Of a stretch of 64,000 bases of DNA, positions 56,648 through 64,000 are shown piece by piece. Every line of letters starts with the position of its first letter. Positions within the stretch are counted from its first letter, which is position 1. The notes below the pieces were generated by a model. The model was not told the DNA's origin. It did not search any database and worked only from the letters and a program-made list of their open reading frames with translations. The translations under genes were made by a program, and so were the position numbers. The DNA is taken from positions 108,951 to 172,950 of the forward strand of contig JACRMV010000006.1 of assembly GCA_016235025.1 (NCBI GenBank). Reading direction: 5' to 3'. This stretch comes from Rhodocyclales bacterium (lineage in GTDB: Bacteria > Pseudomonadota > Gammaproteobacteria > Burkholderiales > Rhodocyclaceae).

Positions 56648-58327
56648 TCAGCGCCGCGACAGCCAGAAAAGCAGCACCAGATTGAACACCAGTGAAATGC
56701 CGAGAGCGACCTTCAGCGCCAGCACCGGATGCCGATCCACCAGCGGCATGCGCCGTGCCGACGCCAGCGGCCGGTAAGCGCCGCGTTCGAGCGCCAGGGC
56801 GAATTCCTCGGCAGTTTCAAAACGCTCGCCCGGATCGCGCGCGCACGCCTTGAGCAAAATCGTCTCCAGCCATTCAGGCGTATCGGGACGGTAGCGGGTG
56901 GGCGGCACCGGCGCGGAAAACCGCGGGGTCTGGAAGGGCTCGATTTCGCCGTAGGGATATTTGCGTGTCAGCACTTCGTACAGCGTGACGCCGCAGGCAT
57001 AGAGGTCACTGCTCTCGTTGGCCGTCCCGTGGGCGAACAGTTCCGGCGCCTTGTAGGAGGGCGTTCCCGGATTGTTGATTTCGCCCAACTGGTCGCCGTC
57101 GCTTGCCGCCACCCCGAGATCGAGCAGGGTGATCTGTCCTTGCGTGCCCAGCTGGATGTTGTCCGGCTTGATGTCGCGGTGAATGATGCCAAGCCGGTGC
57201 AGCAAACCCACGGCCTTGAGCAGGCGCAGGCCGATCGCCGCCACTTCTTCAGCCGCAAAACGGTGGCCGCGCATCAGGCGCGCCTTGAGCGATTCGCCCT
57301 CGTGCCAGGTCATCAGGTAATACAGGCAGGAACGCGCCGGATGACTGACAACCTGCGGAAAGCAGGGCGCGACGGCGCGTCGCGCCAGCCATTCCTCATG
57401 CACCAGCGCCGCGACCGATTCGGCATCGCCGGCCTCGGGACGCAAGGTTTTCAGCACCAGGGTTTCGCTGCCCCGCGCCACCTTGTAGAGCAGGGTCAGA
57501 CGCGACTCGTGCAGCACTTCGATCACCCGCAGGCCGTCGATTTCCTCGCCAACCCTGAGTGGCGGCGGCAGGGGCAGCTTTTGCGCCCCGTCCAGCGTAT
57601 CGCGCAGGTTCGAGTGCGGCACCGCGCGGACATGGGCGACCAGCGCCGTGCAATTGTCATTCGCCCCGCGCCGCACCGCCTCCAGCGCCAGGGCATTCGC
57701 CGCCCCTTCCGCCGTGGCATGGCGCGCCAGCAGTTCGCTCATGCCGGCATCGCCCAGCGTGCCCCAGACACCGTCGGTCACCAGCACGAAGCGGTCATCC
57801 GCCGCCAGTTCACCATCGGCATGATCGACCACCAGATGCTGGTCGAGGCCGATAGCCCGCCGCAGCACGTTGTTCAGTTCGGGATGTGGCCAGGTATGGT
57901 CTTCGGTCAACGCTGTCAGCACACCGGCGCGCCACAGGTAGGCGCGCGAGTCGCCGACATGACCGACGTAGTAACGGCTGCCGCGCAGCACCAGCGCGGT
58001 CAGCGTGGTGGCCATGCCGGCATATTCACGGTTCTTGCGGGCTGTCGCCAGCAGCCAGCGGTTGCTGGCGCCCAGCACGGTATCGAATGATTTCGCCACG
58101 CTCCAGGTATCGGGCGTGGCGTAGTAGTCGCTAAGCAGGTTGCGCACCGCATATTCGGCTGCCTCGCGTCCCTGGGCATGGCCGCCGACGCCGTCGGCCA
58201 CGGCCAGGAGCATGCCTTTGGCATCAAGCTCGGCGCCCTCGGGAGTCGCCGCGCCGACAAAATCCTCGTTGCGGCTGCGCAATCCGGCCAGCGTCGAGTG
58301 GGCGATATCGACCTGCAACAGGTTCAT
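56648..58327 (-). CDS. fused PP2C phosphatase - Ser/Thr protein kinase
   Basis: 559 aa. A PP2C domain (residues 1-245) has LLAVADGVGGHAQGREAAEY, VGHVGDSRAYLW, VLVTDGVWGTLGDAG and ANDNCTALV. A Hanks-type kinase (residues 270-525) follows, with VLKTLRPE, HRDIKPDNIQL, LLDLGVA (DLG for DFG) and GTPSYKAPE. A C-terminal TM helix (VALGISLVFNLVLLFWL) ends it. It can both add and remove phosphate. It sits 16 bp after the nitrate transporter gene, so it may regulate nitrate uptake or reduction (inference). Confidence 0.92.
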   Translation of the reverse strand: MNLLQVDIAHSTLAGLRSRNEDFVGAATPEGAELDAKGMLLAVADGVGGHAQGREAAEYAVRNLLSDYYATPDTWSVAKSFDTVLGASNRWLLATARKNREYAGMATTLTALVLRGSRYYVGHVGDSRAYLWRAGVLTALTEDHTWPHPELNNVLRRAIGLDQHLVVDHADGELAADDRFVLVTDGVWGTLGDAGMSELLARHATAEGAANALALEAVRRGANDNCTALVAHVRAVPHSNLRDTLDGAQKLPLPPPLRVGEEIDGLRVIEVLHESRLTLLYKVARGSETLVLKTLRPEAGDAESVAALVHEEWLARRAVAPCFPQVVSHPARSCLYYLMTWHEGESLKARLMRGHRFAAEEVAAIGLRLLKAVGLLHRLGIIHRDIKPDNIQLGTQGQITLLDLGVAASDGDQLGEINNPGTPSYKAPELFAHGTANESSDLYACGVTLYEVLTRKYPYGEIEPFQTPRFSAPVPPTRYRPDTPEWLETILLKACARDPGERFETAEEFALALERGAYRPLASARRMPLVDRHPVLALKVALGISLVFNLVLLFWLSRR

Positions 58328-58343
58328 CCGTCTTGGCGCCGGG

Positions 58344-59558
58344 TCAGATACGGGCGGAGGTCATGGTCGCCGCGCCCCACGTGGTGCGCCAGCGCGTCTT
58401 GACGGCGGTCAGACCCACCAGCGCCGTAACGGCGAGCGCGGCAAAAATCAGGAAACCGGCCTGGTAGCTGCCGGTGACTTGCCGCGAATAGCCCAGCGAC
58501 GAGGCCAGCCAGAAACCGCCGACGCCGCCAGCCATGCCGACCAGTCCGGTCATGACGCCGATTTCCTTGCGGAAGCGCTGCGGCACCAGTTGAAACACGG
58601 CGCCGTTGCCCATCCCGAGCGCCAGCATGGCCAGCACGAACACCACCAGCGCCATCCACGCCTGCGGCAGACCGACACTGACCAGGACGAGGAAACATGC
58701 CGCCAGTGCATACATCGATGTCAGGCTCTTGATGCCGCCGATGCGGTCGGCCACGCCGCCGCCGATGGGACGCACCAGCGAGCCGGCGAAGACGCAGGCG
58801 GCGGTAAAGAAGCCCGCGGTTTTCGCATCGAGCCCGTATTGCGTATTGAAATAAATCGTCAGCGACGACGCCAGACCGACAAACCCGCCAAAGGTCACGG
58901 CATAGAAAAACATGAACCACCAGGCATCCTTGTCCTTGAGCACCGCCAGGTACTCGACCAGCCGCTTCGGCGGTGGACATTCCGGCGCATCCTTGGCCAG
59001 CACCAGGTAGATCACGAACACGATGAACAAGGGGATCAGCACGATGCCGAATACATTGCCCCAACCGTAGGCGGCGGCGAGGCTGGGCGCCAGCAACGCG
59101 GCCAATGCCGTGCCGGAATTTCCGGCGCCGGCGATGCCCAGCGCCTTGCCTTGATGTTCCGCCGGATACCAGCGCGAGGCCAGCGGCAGCGCCACCGCGA
59201 ACGACGCTCCCGCCACGCCGAGGAACAGGCCCAGCACCAGCGTTCCCTCGTAACTGTGAATGCCCACCTGCCAGGCATAAAGCATTGCCGCCATGACAAT
59301 GAGCTGACCGATTGCGCCCGTCAGCTTGGGTTTCAGATGATCCACCAGCAGCCCCATGACCAGGCGCAGCACGGCGCCCGCCAGCACCGGCGTCGCCACC
59401 ATCAGCCCGCGCTGGGCATGCGTCAGCCCCAGGTCTTGTGCAATCTGCACCCCCAGCGGCCCGAGAATGACCCAGACCATGAAGGCCAGATCGAAGTAAA
59501 GGAACGCGGCGAGCAAGGTGGGTGTATGCCCCGATTGCAGAAACGACTTCTTGTCCAT
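58344..59558 (-). CDS. nitrate/nitrite MFS transporter (NarK/NasA family)
   Basis: 404 aa with 12 TM helices. Nitrate/nitrite porter signatures are LAGAVLRLVMGLLVDHLKPK and GAGNSGTALAALLAPSLAAA; the second is the Gly-rich nitrate signature. It imports nitrate and may exchange nitrite. The ATG at 59558 (MDKKSFLQSG) follows TCAGGAGAAGTC. It is in the nitrate cluster with the ABC system nrtABD, giving two uptake routes. Confidence 0.93.
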   Translation of the reverse strand: MDKKSFLQSGHTPTLLAAFLYFDLAFMVWVILGPLGVQIAQDLGLTHAQRGLMVATPVLAGAVLRLVMGLLVDHLKPKLTGAIGQLIVMAAMLYAWQVGIHSYEGTLVLGLFLGVAGASFAVALPLASRWYPAEHQGKALGIAGAGNSGTALAALLAPSLAAAYGWGNVFGIVLIPLFIVFVIYLVLAKDAPECPPPKRLVEYLAVLKDKDAWWFMFFYAVTFGGFVGLASSLTIYFNTQYGLDAKTAGFFTAACVFAGSLVRPIGGGVADRIGGIKSLTSMYALAACFLVLVSVGLPQAWMALVVFVLAMLALGMGNGAVFQLVPQRFRKEIGVMTGLVGMAGGVGGFWLASSLGYSRQVTGSYQAGFLIFAALAVTALVGLTAVKTRWRTTWGAATMTSARI

Positions 59559-59686
59559 GACTTCTCCTGAGCGTTGGAAGTTGCGCCCCATCCGAGGGCT
59601 TCAACCTACGTTTAGCAGGAGGCGTGCCAGGCATGCACCAAACTACACAACCCATTGTTGCGCAAGACACAGCAATGGGTCATAAG

Positions 59687-59712
59687 GAAAAGTCGGCGCT
59701 GGCAAGGCGGCG
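59687..59712 (+). repeat. dispersed repeat copy 9
   Basis: GGAAAAGTCGGCGCTGGCAA then GGCGGC, in the spacer between the porin end and the nitrate transporter start. Confidence 0.75.
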
Positions 59713-59752
59713 GAGAAGTACCGGTTGCTGCACCGCAATAGGGCAAATGCAT

Positions 59753-59783
59753 AACAGGCGCACCGGAATGAGGCGCGCCTGTT
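59753..59783 (-). terminator. hairpin downstream of the porin gene
   Basis: AACAGGCGC pairs perfectly with GCGCCTGTT (9 bp, 13-nt loop), 19 bp after the porin stop. The flank lacks a strong T-run, so termination strength is uncertain. Confidence 0.5.
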
Positions 59784-59801
59784 TTGCCGCCATGCACCGG
59801 C

Positions 59802-60973
59802 TCAGAACTTTGCCTCGGCCCAGAGCCAGAACTTGTCGGTATCGACGAACCCGGCCGTTTTGGCATTGAAGGTGGCGTACTTGATGCCGACCAGGTAGTT
59901 CTTGGCGATGGCCTTGGTCGCTTGCAGATCCCATTCCGCGCCATAGTGCGCACGCCGAGATACACGTCTTCCAGGCCGTTCACCGGGGTGCTCAGAAACA
60001 GGTCGGCCCAGCCGTTGAAGGCGTGCAGGGTGGCGAGCGGGGTCTGGAAGTTCTTCACGCCGTTGCCTTCGAGCAGTTCATAGCCCAGCTTTACGCTATG
60101 CACGCCTTTGGCCAGGCCGGCTTCGAGGAAGCTGTAGTCGACGCGGTAATCCGCCGGGTTGTTCTTGTAGTCGGATTGCGAGGCGTATTCGGCGGTGTAG
60201 AGCAGTTTCAGGCCGTCGGCGAGTGCCCGATCGCCTTTGAAGCGCAGGCCCCAGGTTTGCGTCGAGCTGGTGGCGAAGTCGGCATAGTCGAGCAGATAGC
60301 CATAGCCGACGATCTCACCTGCGCTCCAGCCTTTGTAGCTGATGTTGAGGATCGGCGATTTCATTTTCGCATTGCCGACGTTGGCAAAGGTGGCGGTGGG
60401 GAGTTTGCTGTGGTCGCTGAAGACGCGATTGACGTTGTAGATGTAGCCGGCGGTGATCGTCGTGGCGGGCAGGGATTTATTGACCACGGTGAAGGCATCG
60501 AAGGTCTGTTCGTTCTGCCGCCAGCCAACGTTGCCGATGAAGCGGTGGTTGTCCAGGATCAGGCGCTGGCGGCCGTATTTGAGCTGGGTGTCGGGGAGGC
60601 CGGCGTAGCGGAGGTAGCCCTGGTTGATTTCGGTGAATTCAGGATCGGCGATGATGGAGTAGGCGGTCTTGCCGTTGCTGGCGCTGTTGTAGTTGTCGGC
60701 GCCCAGGGTGCTCAGGTGTTCGGCTTCGATCATGGCGCCGAAACCCTTGAAGTCGCCGGTTTCGTAGCCGAAGCGCAGGCGCAGGGTGGAGGCGTTGGCG
60801 GCCTTCTTTGCGTTATCTTCGCTGACGCTCTCGTAGCGGTAACGGGCGTCAAGCGAGGGTTTGCCGCCCGTAAGGGCGTCCGCAAAACTGTCGCCCGCAA
60901 GGGCCGGCAGCGACAGCAGCGCCAAGGCAACGGCAGATGCCAGACGGGTTGCAGGGAATGAATGATCGGTCAT
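59802..60973 (-). pseudogene. alginate-export-type porin with a frameshift
   Basis: It reads MTDHSFPATRLASAVALALL with a signal peptide (LSLPALAG), then a beta-strand-rich barrel (ARYRYESVSEDNAKKAANAS, LRLRFGYETGDFKGFGAMIE). Near 59950 the frame shifts: translation leaves barrel-like sequence and enters junk. The other frame continues HYGAEWDLQATKAIAKNYLV and ends WLWAEAKF, a proper C-terminal porin strand ending in Phe. One missing base explains this. It is either a real mutation or an assembly error. It lies between the nrt ABC genes and the NarK transporter, so it may be the outer-membrane nitrate pore. Confidence 0.8.
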
Positions 60974-61022
60974 GGTGAGGCCTCCGGAAGTGAAAAAATA
61001 AAAAGTCAAAAGCAGTTGCGGA

Positions 61023-61814
61023 TCAGGCCGCGTTTTTCAGTTGCTTGCGATAGAGGAATTCGAACACTGCCGCGCGGTACGCGGCGAACCTGCTGTCTTC
61101 CGCCAGTTCCAGCCGGTCGCGCGGCCGTGGCAGATCAACCTTGACGATTTCGCCGATGGTGGCCGCCGGGCCGTTGGTCATCATCACGATGCGATCGGAG
61201 AGCAGCACGGCCTCGTCCACATCGTGCGTAACCATCACCACTGTGGCGCCGGTCTTGGCCAGCACGCCATTCAACTCATCCTGCAGGCTGGCGCGGGTCA
61301 GGGCGTCGAGCGCGCCGAAGGGTTCATCCATCAGCAGGATGCGCGGCTCCATGGCGAAGGCGCGGGCGATGCCGACGCGCTGTTTCATGCCGCCGGAAAT
61401 CTCGTGCGGATACTTGTCCATGGCATGCTCCATGTGCACCATCTCCAGCGCCGCCGCGACGCGCACCTTGAGTTTCGGCTTGCCTTCCTTGCGCCCGAAC
61501 ACACGCTCAACCGCCAGCATGACGTTTTCAGAACAGGTCATCCAGGGCAGCAGTGAGTGGTTCTGGAACACCACGGCACGTTCCGGCCCCGGCCCCGCGA
61601 CTTCGCGGTTATCGCACAGCAGGACACCGCTGCTGGGCAGCGTCAGGCCGGCGATCAGATTGATCAGCGTGGACTTGCCGCAGCCCGAATGCCCGATCAG
61701 CGTCACGACCTCACCTTCGTTGATGGCCAGGTTGATATCACGCAAGGCAGTAAATTTTCCGCTCTTGGTGCTGAAGGTCTGACCGACATTTTCAATTTTG
61801 ACCAGTGTCTTCAT
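61023..61814 (-). CDS. nrtD: nitrate ABC transporter ATPase
   Basis: 263 aa. Walker A LIGHSGCGKSTLINL, Q-loop VVFQNHSLLPWMT, signature ISGGMKQRVGIARAF, Walker B ILLMDEPFGALDALTR and H-loop VMVTHDVDEA. It has no C-terminal regulatory NrtA-like domain, unlike cyanobacterial NrtC. The ATG at 61814 gives MKTLVKIENV; the long upstream extension is unsupported. It is 10 bp after nrtB. Confidence 0.93.
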   Translation of the reverse strand: MKTLVKIENVGQTFSTKSGKFTALRDINLAINEGEVVTLIGHSGCGKSTLINLIAGLTLPSSGVLLCDNREVAGPGPERAVVFQNHSLLPWMTCSENVMLAVERVFGRKEGKPKLKVRVAAALEMVHMEHAMDKYPHEISGGMKQRVGIARAFAMEPRILLMDEPFGALDALTRASLQDELNGVLAKTGATVVMVTHDVDEAVLLSDRIVMMTNGPAATIGEIVKVDLPRPRDRLELAEDSRFAAYRAAVFEFLYRKQLKNAA

Positions 61815-61824
61815 TTCAATCTCC

Positions 61825-62784
61825 TTAGCGCGACTCGTAAGTAAATCGTTTCGCCAGCCACAACAGCAGATGCTCAAGCAGCAAGCCGACGATGCCGATG
61901 ACGAAGATGGCGACAATGATGTGCTCCACCTTGAGGTTGTTCCACTCGTCCCAGACCCAGAAACCGATGCCAACGCCGCCGGTCAGCATTTCTGCGGCAA
62001 CGATCACCAGCCAGGCGGTGCCGATCGAAAGCCGGATGCCAGTCAGCATGTAGGGCAACACCGCCGGGAAAAGAATCTTGGATACCACCTTGCTCTCCGG
62101 CAGGCCGAGCACCCGGGCGACATTCAGGTAGTCCTGAGGCACCCGCTGCACGCCTTGCGCCGTGTTCAGAATCATCGGCCAGATCGAGCAGATGAAAATG
62201 GTCCAGGTCGCCGCCGGATCAGCCTTCTGGAACACCAGCAGGCCAATTGGCAGCCAGGCCAGCGGCGACACCGGGCGCAGCAGACTGATGATGGGATCGA
62301 GCATGCGGCTCATAAACTCGAAACGACCAATCAGGAAACCCAGCGGAATCCCCACCAGCGCGGCAAAGCCAAAACCGATGCCAACCCGCTTCAGTGAGGA
62401 CAGGATATTCCAGCCTATGCCCTGGTCATTCGGGCCGTTGCTGTAGAACGGATCGGCGAACAGCTTGACGGCCGCATCCCAGGTCACGAGCGGGCCGGGA
62501 ATGCTGGCATTCTTTGCGGCCACCAGCGACCAGAGACCAATCAGCAGGGCGATGCCGAACAGCGGCGGGATGATGGCGCGCATCCTGTCGCGCCATCGGG
62601 TATCTCCCGTCCCGCCCGACCCTTTGCCGGATTCGGCATGCGCCGCAGCCGCAGGGTGTGCGGGCGCTGCCGCAACCGGCGCCGGCGCCTGCGTTGGCGT
62701 GGCGGTAACGGACGCGAATGTTTCCGCTTCGGCCACCTCGGCAACCGGCAGCGCTTCAACCAGCTTCAGTGCAATGGCACTCAT
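61825..62784 (-). CDS. nrtB: nitrate ABC transporter permease
   Basis: About 319 aa. A long Ala/Pro-rich cytoplasmic tail (residues 15-65) precedes a six-TM core. The EAA loop region reads QDYLNVARVLGLPESKVVSK, and LRPVSPLAWLPIGLLVFQKA is typical of NrtB/SsuC permeases. The ATG at 62784 is chosen over 62802 because AAGGAGA lies just before it. It is followed by nrtD and preceded by nrtA. Confidence 0.92.
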   Translation of the reverse strand: MSAIALKLVEALPVAEVAEAETFASVTATPTQAPAPVAAAPAHPAAAAHAESGKGSGGTGDTRWRDRMRAIIPPLFGIALLIGLWSLVAAKNASIPGPLVTWDAAVKLFADPFYSNGPNDQGIGWNILSSLKRVGIGFGFAALVGIPLGFLIGRFEFMSRMLDPIISLLRPVSPLAWLPIGLLVFQKADPAATWTIFICSIWPMILNTAQGVQRVPQDYLNVARVLGLPESKVVSKILFPAVLPYMLTGIRLSIGTAWLVIVAAEMLTGGVGIGFWVWDEWNNLKVEHIIVAIFVIGIVGLLLEHLLLWLAKRFTYESR

Positions 62785-62814
62785 GTCGCTCTCCTTATCC
62801 ATTCACACGATTGA

Positions 62815-64000
62815 TCACGCATGCAGCTTGAAAGACGCTGCATACTTCTTCGGGTCCTTGCCGTCCCACACCGTGCCGTCGATCAGCTTGCTTGAACGCA
62901 TCTCGCTCTTCGGCAGCGCCACTTTGGCGGCCGTCGCGGCCTGCTTGTAGATGTCGATACGATTGATCTGCTTCGCCACGGCAAGGTAGTCCGGATCGCT
63001 CTTGAGCAGGCCCCAACGCTTGTGCTGGGTCAGGAACCACATGCCATCCGAGAGGTAGGGGAAGTTCACCTTACCGTCATTGAAGAACTTCATGTGATTC
63101 TTGTCGTCCCAGCTCCGCATTTGGGTACCTGTCAGACCGTTCGAGTAGCGGCCGAGCATGCGTTCGAGAATCACATCCATGTCGGTATTGATGTAGGACT
63201 TCTGCGCCACGGTTTCGGCCGTGATACGGCGATTCGCCAGCGAAGCGTCGATCCAGCGGCCGGCATCGAGGATGGCGGCCGTCATCGCGCGCGCCGTGTT
63301 CGGGTTTTTCGCCACCCAGTCGGCCGACGTACCCAGGACCTTCTCCGGGTGGTCGATCCAGATGTCTTGTGTGGTCACGGCGGTGAAACCGATCTTGTCG
63401 ATGATGGCGCGGTTGTTCCACGGCTCGCCGACACAATAGCCGTCCATGTTGCCGACGCGCATGTTGGCCACCATTTGCGGCGGCGGCACGGTGATGTTCT
63501 TCACATCCCTGAACGGATCGATGCCTTGCGCCGCCAGCCAGTAGTAAAGCCACATGGCATGCGTCCCGGTGGGGAAGGTCTGGGCGAAGGTGTATTCGCG
63601 CTCCTTCTTTGCCACCAGTTTGGCCAGCGAGGCGCCATCGGTGACGCCCTTGGCCTTCAACTGGTTCGACAGCGTGATGGCCTGGCCGTTGTGGTTCAGA
63701 CTCATCAGCACCGCCATGTCCTTCTTCGGCCCGCCGATGCCCAGATGCACGCCATAGACCAGGCCATACAGCACATGCGCGGCATCCAGCTCGCCGTTCA
63801 CCAGCTTGTCGCGCACCGCAGCCCAGGATGCCTCCTTGCTGGGAATGATCTTGATGCCGTATTTCTCGTCGAACTTCTGTACGGCGGCCATGACGACCGA
63901 GGAGCAGTCGGTGAGCGGAATGAAACCGATGCGCACTTCTTTTTTCTCCGGCGCATCCGAACCCGCCGCCCAGGCTGCCGCGCTGCGCAAGCCGGGCACG
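62815..64000 (-). CDS. nrtA: nitrate-binding protein NrtA (N-terminus beyond window)
   Basis: At least 394 codons; the true start lies outside the window. RIGFIPLTDCSSVVMAAVQK, LNHNGQAITLSNQLKAKGV, MRVGNMDGYCVGEPWNNRAI and SWDDKNHMKFFNDGKVNFPY are the NrtA/NasF signatures. The in-frame GTG at 63999 is not the true start, because a signal peptide should precede. It captures nitrate in the periplasm. It is the first visible gene of the nitrate cluster. Confidence 0.94.
   Translation of the reverse strand, partial: VPGLRSAAAWAAGSDAPEKKEVRIGFIPLTDCSSVVMAAVQKFDEKYGIKIIPSKEASWAAVRDKLVNGELDAAHVLYGLVYGVHLGIGGPKKDMAVLMSLNHNGQAITLSNQLKAKGVTDGASLAKLVAKKEREYTFAQTFPTGTHAMWLYYWLAAQGIDPFRDVKNITVPPPQMVANMRVGNMDGYCVGEPWNNRAIIDKIGFTAVTTQDIWIDHPEKVLGTSADWVAKNPNTARAMTAAILDAGRWIDASLANRRITAETVAQKSYINTDMDVILERMLGRYSNGLTGTQMRSWDDKNHMKFFNDGKVNFPYLSDGMWFLTQHKRWGLLKSDPDYLAVAKQINRIDIYKQAATAAKVALPKSEMRSSKLIDGTVWDGKDPKKYAASFKLHA

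Noticed and set aside
63997..63999. GTG at the window edge as the nrtA start
   Set aside because: The family needs a signal peptide upstream, so the start lies outside the window.

Overview
The window is about 64 kb of GC-rich bacterial chromosome with dense, mostly housekeeping gene content. It reads as a betaproteobacterium, most likely Rhodocyclales or a close relative. The reasons are the efp-earP pair (arginine-rhamnosylated EF-P), a DUF1841 gene, the uvrC-pgsA-tRNA(Gly-Cys-Leu) order, an rsxABCDGE-nth cluster, and an assimilatory nitrate cluster with a PP2C/kinase fusion. The lineage call is inference from gene content; no rRNA is present.

Layout. 0-8.9 kb: RIO-type kinase (cut by the window edge), dbpA, an FAD-dependent oxidoreductase, a small membrane protein, efp and earP (all minus), then a uracil-DNA glycosylase, uvrC and pgsA (plus). 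8.9-9.5 kb: tRNA-Gly, tRNA-Cys and a tRNA-Leu(UAA) interrupted by a 232-nt group I intron. 9.5-22.4 kb: an accessory-looking block of small envelope and stress proteins (CsbD, DUF883, DUF3309, BON lipoproteins, glycine-zipper lipoproteins, OmpA-like protein) with a hybrid histidine kinase, a REC-PAS regulator, a Crp-type regulator and an AI-2E-family permease. It ends near a degenerate 3' half of a tRNA-Leu. 22.5-29.6 kb: a TonB-like protein, then a TetR-controlled tripartite ABC efflux operon with two unusual small proteins. 29.6-35 kb: modABC followed closely by mutS (minus). 35-42.6 kb: pyrD, rsxABCDGE, nth, DUF1841. 42.6-50.8 kb: a diiron-type MBL protein with a PilB/GspE-like ATPase, a Cys-rich secreted protein, a deoxyinosine glycosylase, a GGDEF-EAL protein and htpG. 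50.9-64 kb: nitrate assimilation, all minus: nrtA (cut), nrtB, nrtD, a porin with a frameshift, a NarK-type transporter, a phosphatase-kinase fusion, nirB, nirD and nasA. A sigma-54 promoter lies in front of nirB.

The most unusual signal is a short dispersed repeat family (core AAAAGTCGGCGCTGG followed by about 10 nt ending in ACGGCGG). I count at least eleven copies on both strands. Most sit just outside genes. Three lie in-frame inside conserved enzymes (uvrC, mutS, nasA), in regions that appear to be variable linkers, and in two different reading phases. A longer variant with 43 of 47 identical bases is shared by the two DNA-repair genes. Another copy forms the 5' leader of the GspE-like gene, and one fills the nirD-nasA junction.

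How parts connect: the ABC and MFS nitrate transporters feed NasA and NirBD, and ModABC supplies the molybdenum NasA needs. EarP modifies the EF-P encoded beside it. The HK-REC-PAS-Crp operon sits among the envelope-stress genes and may regulate them (inference).
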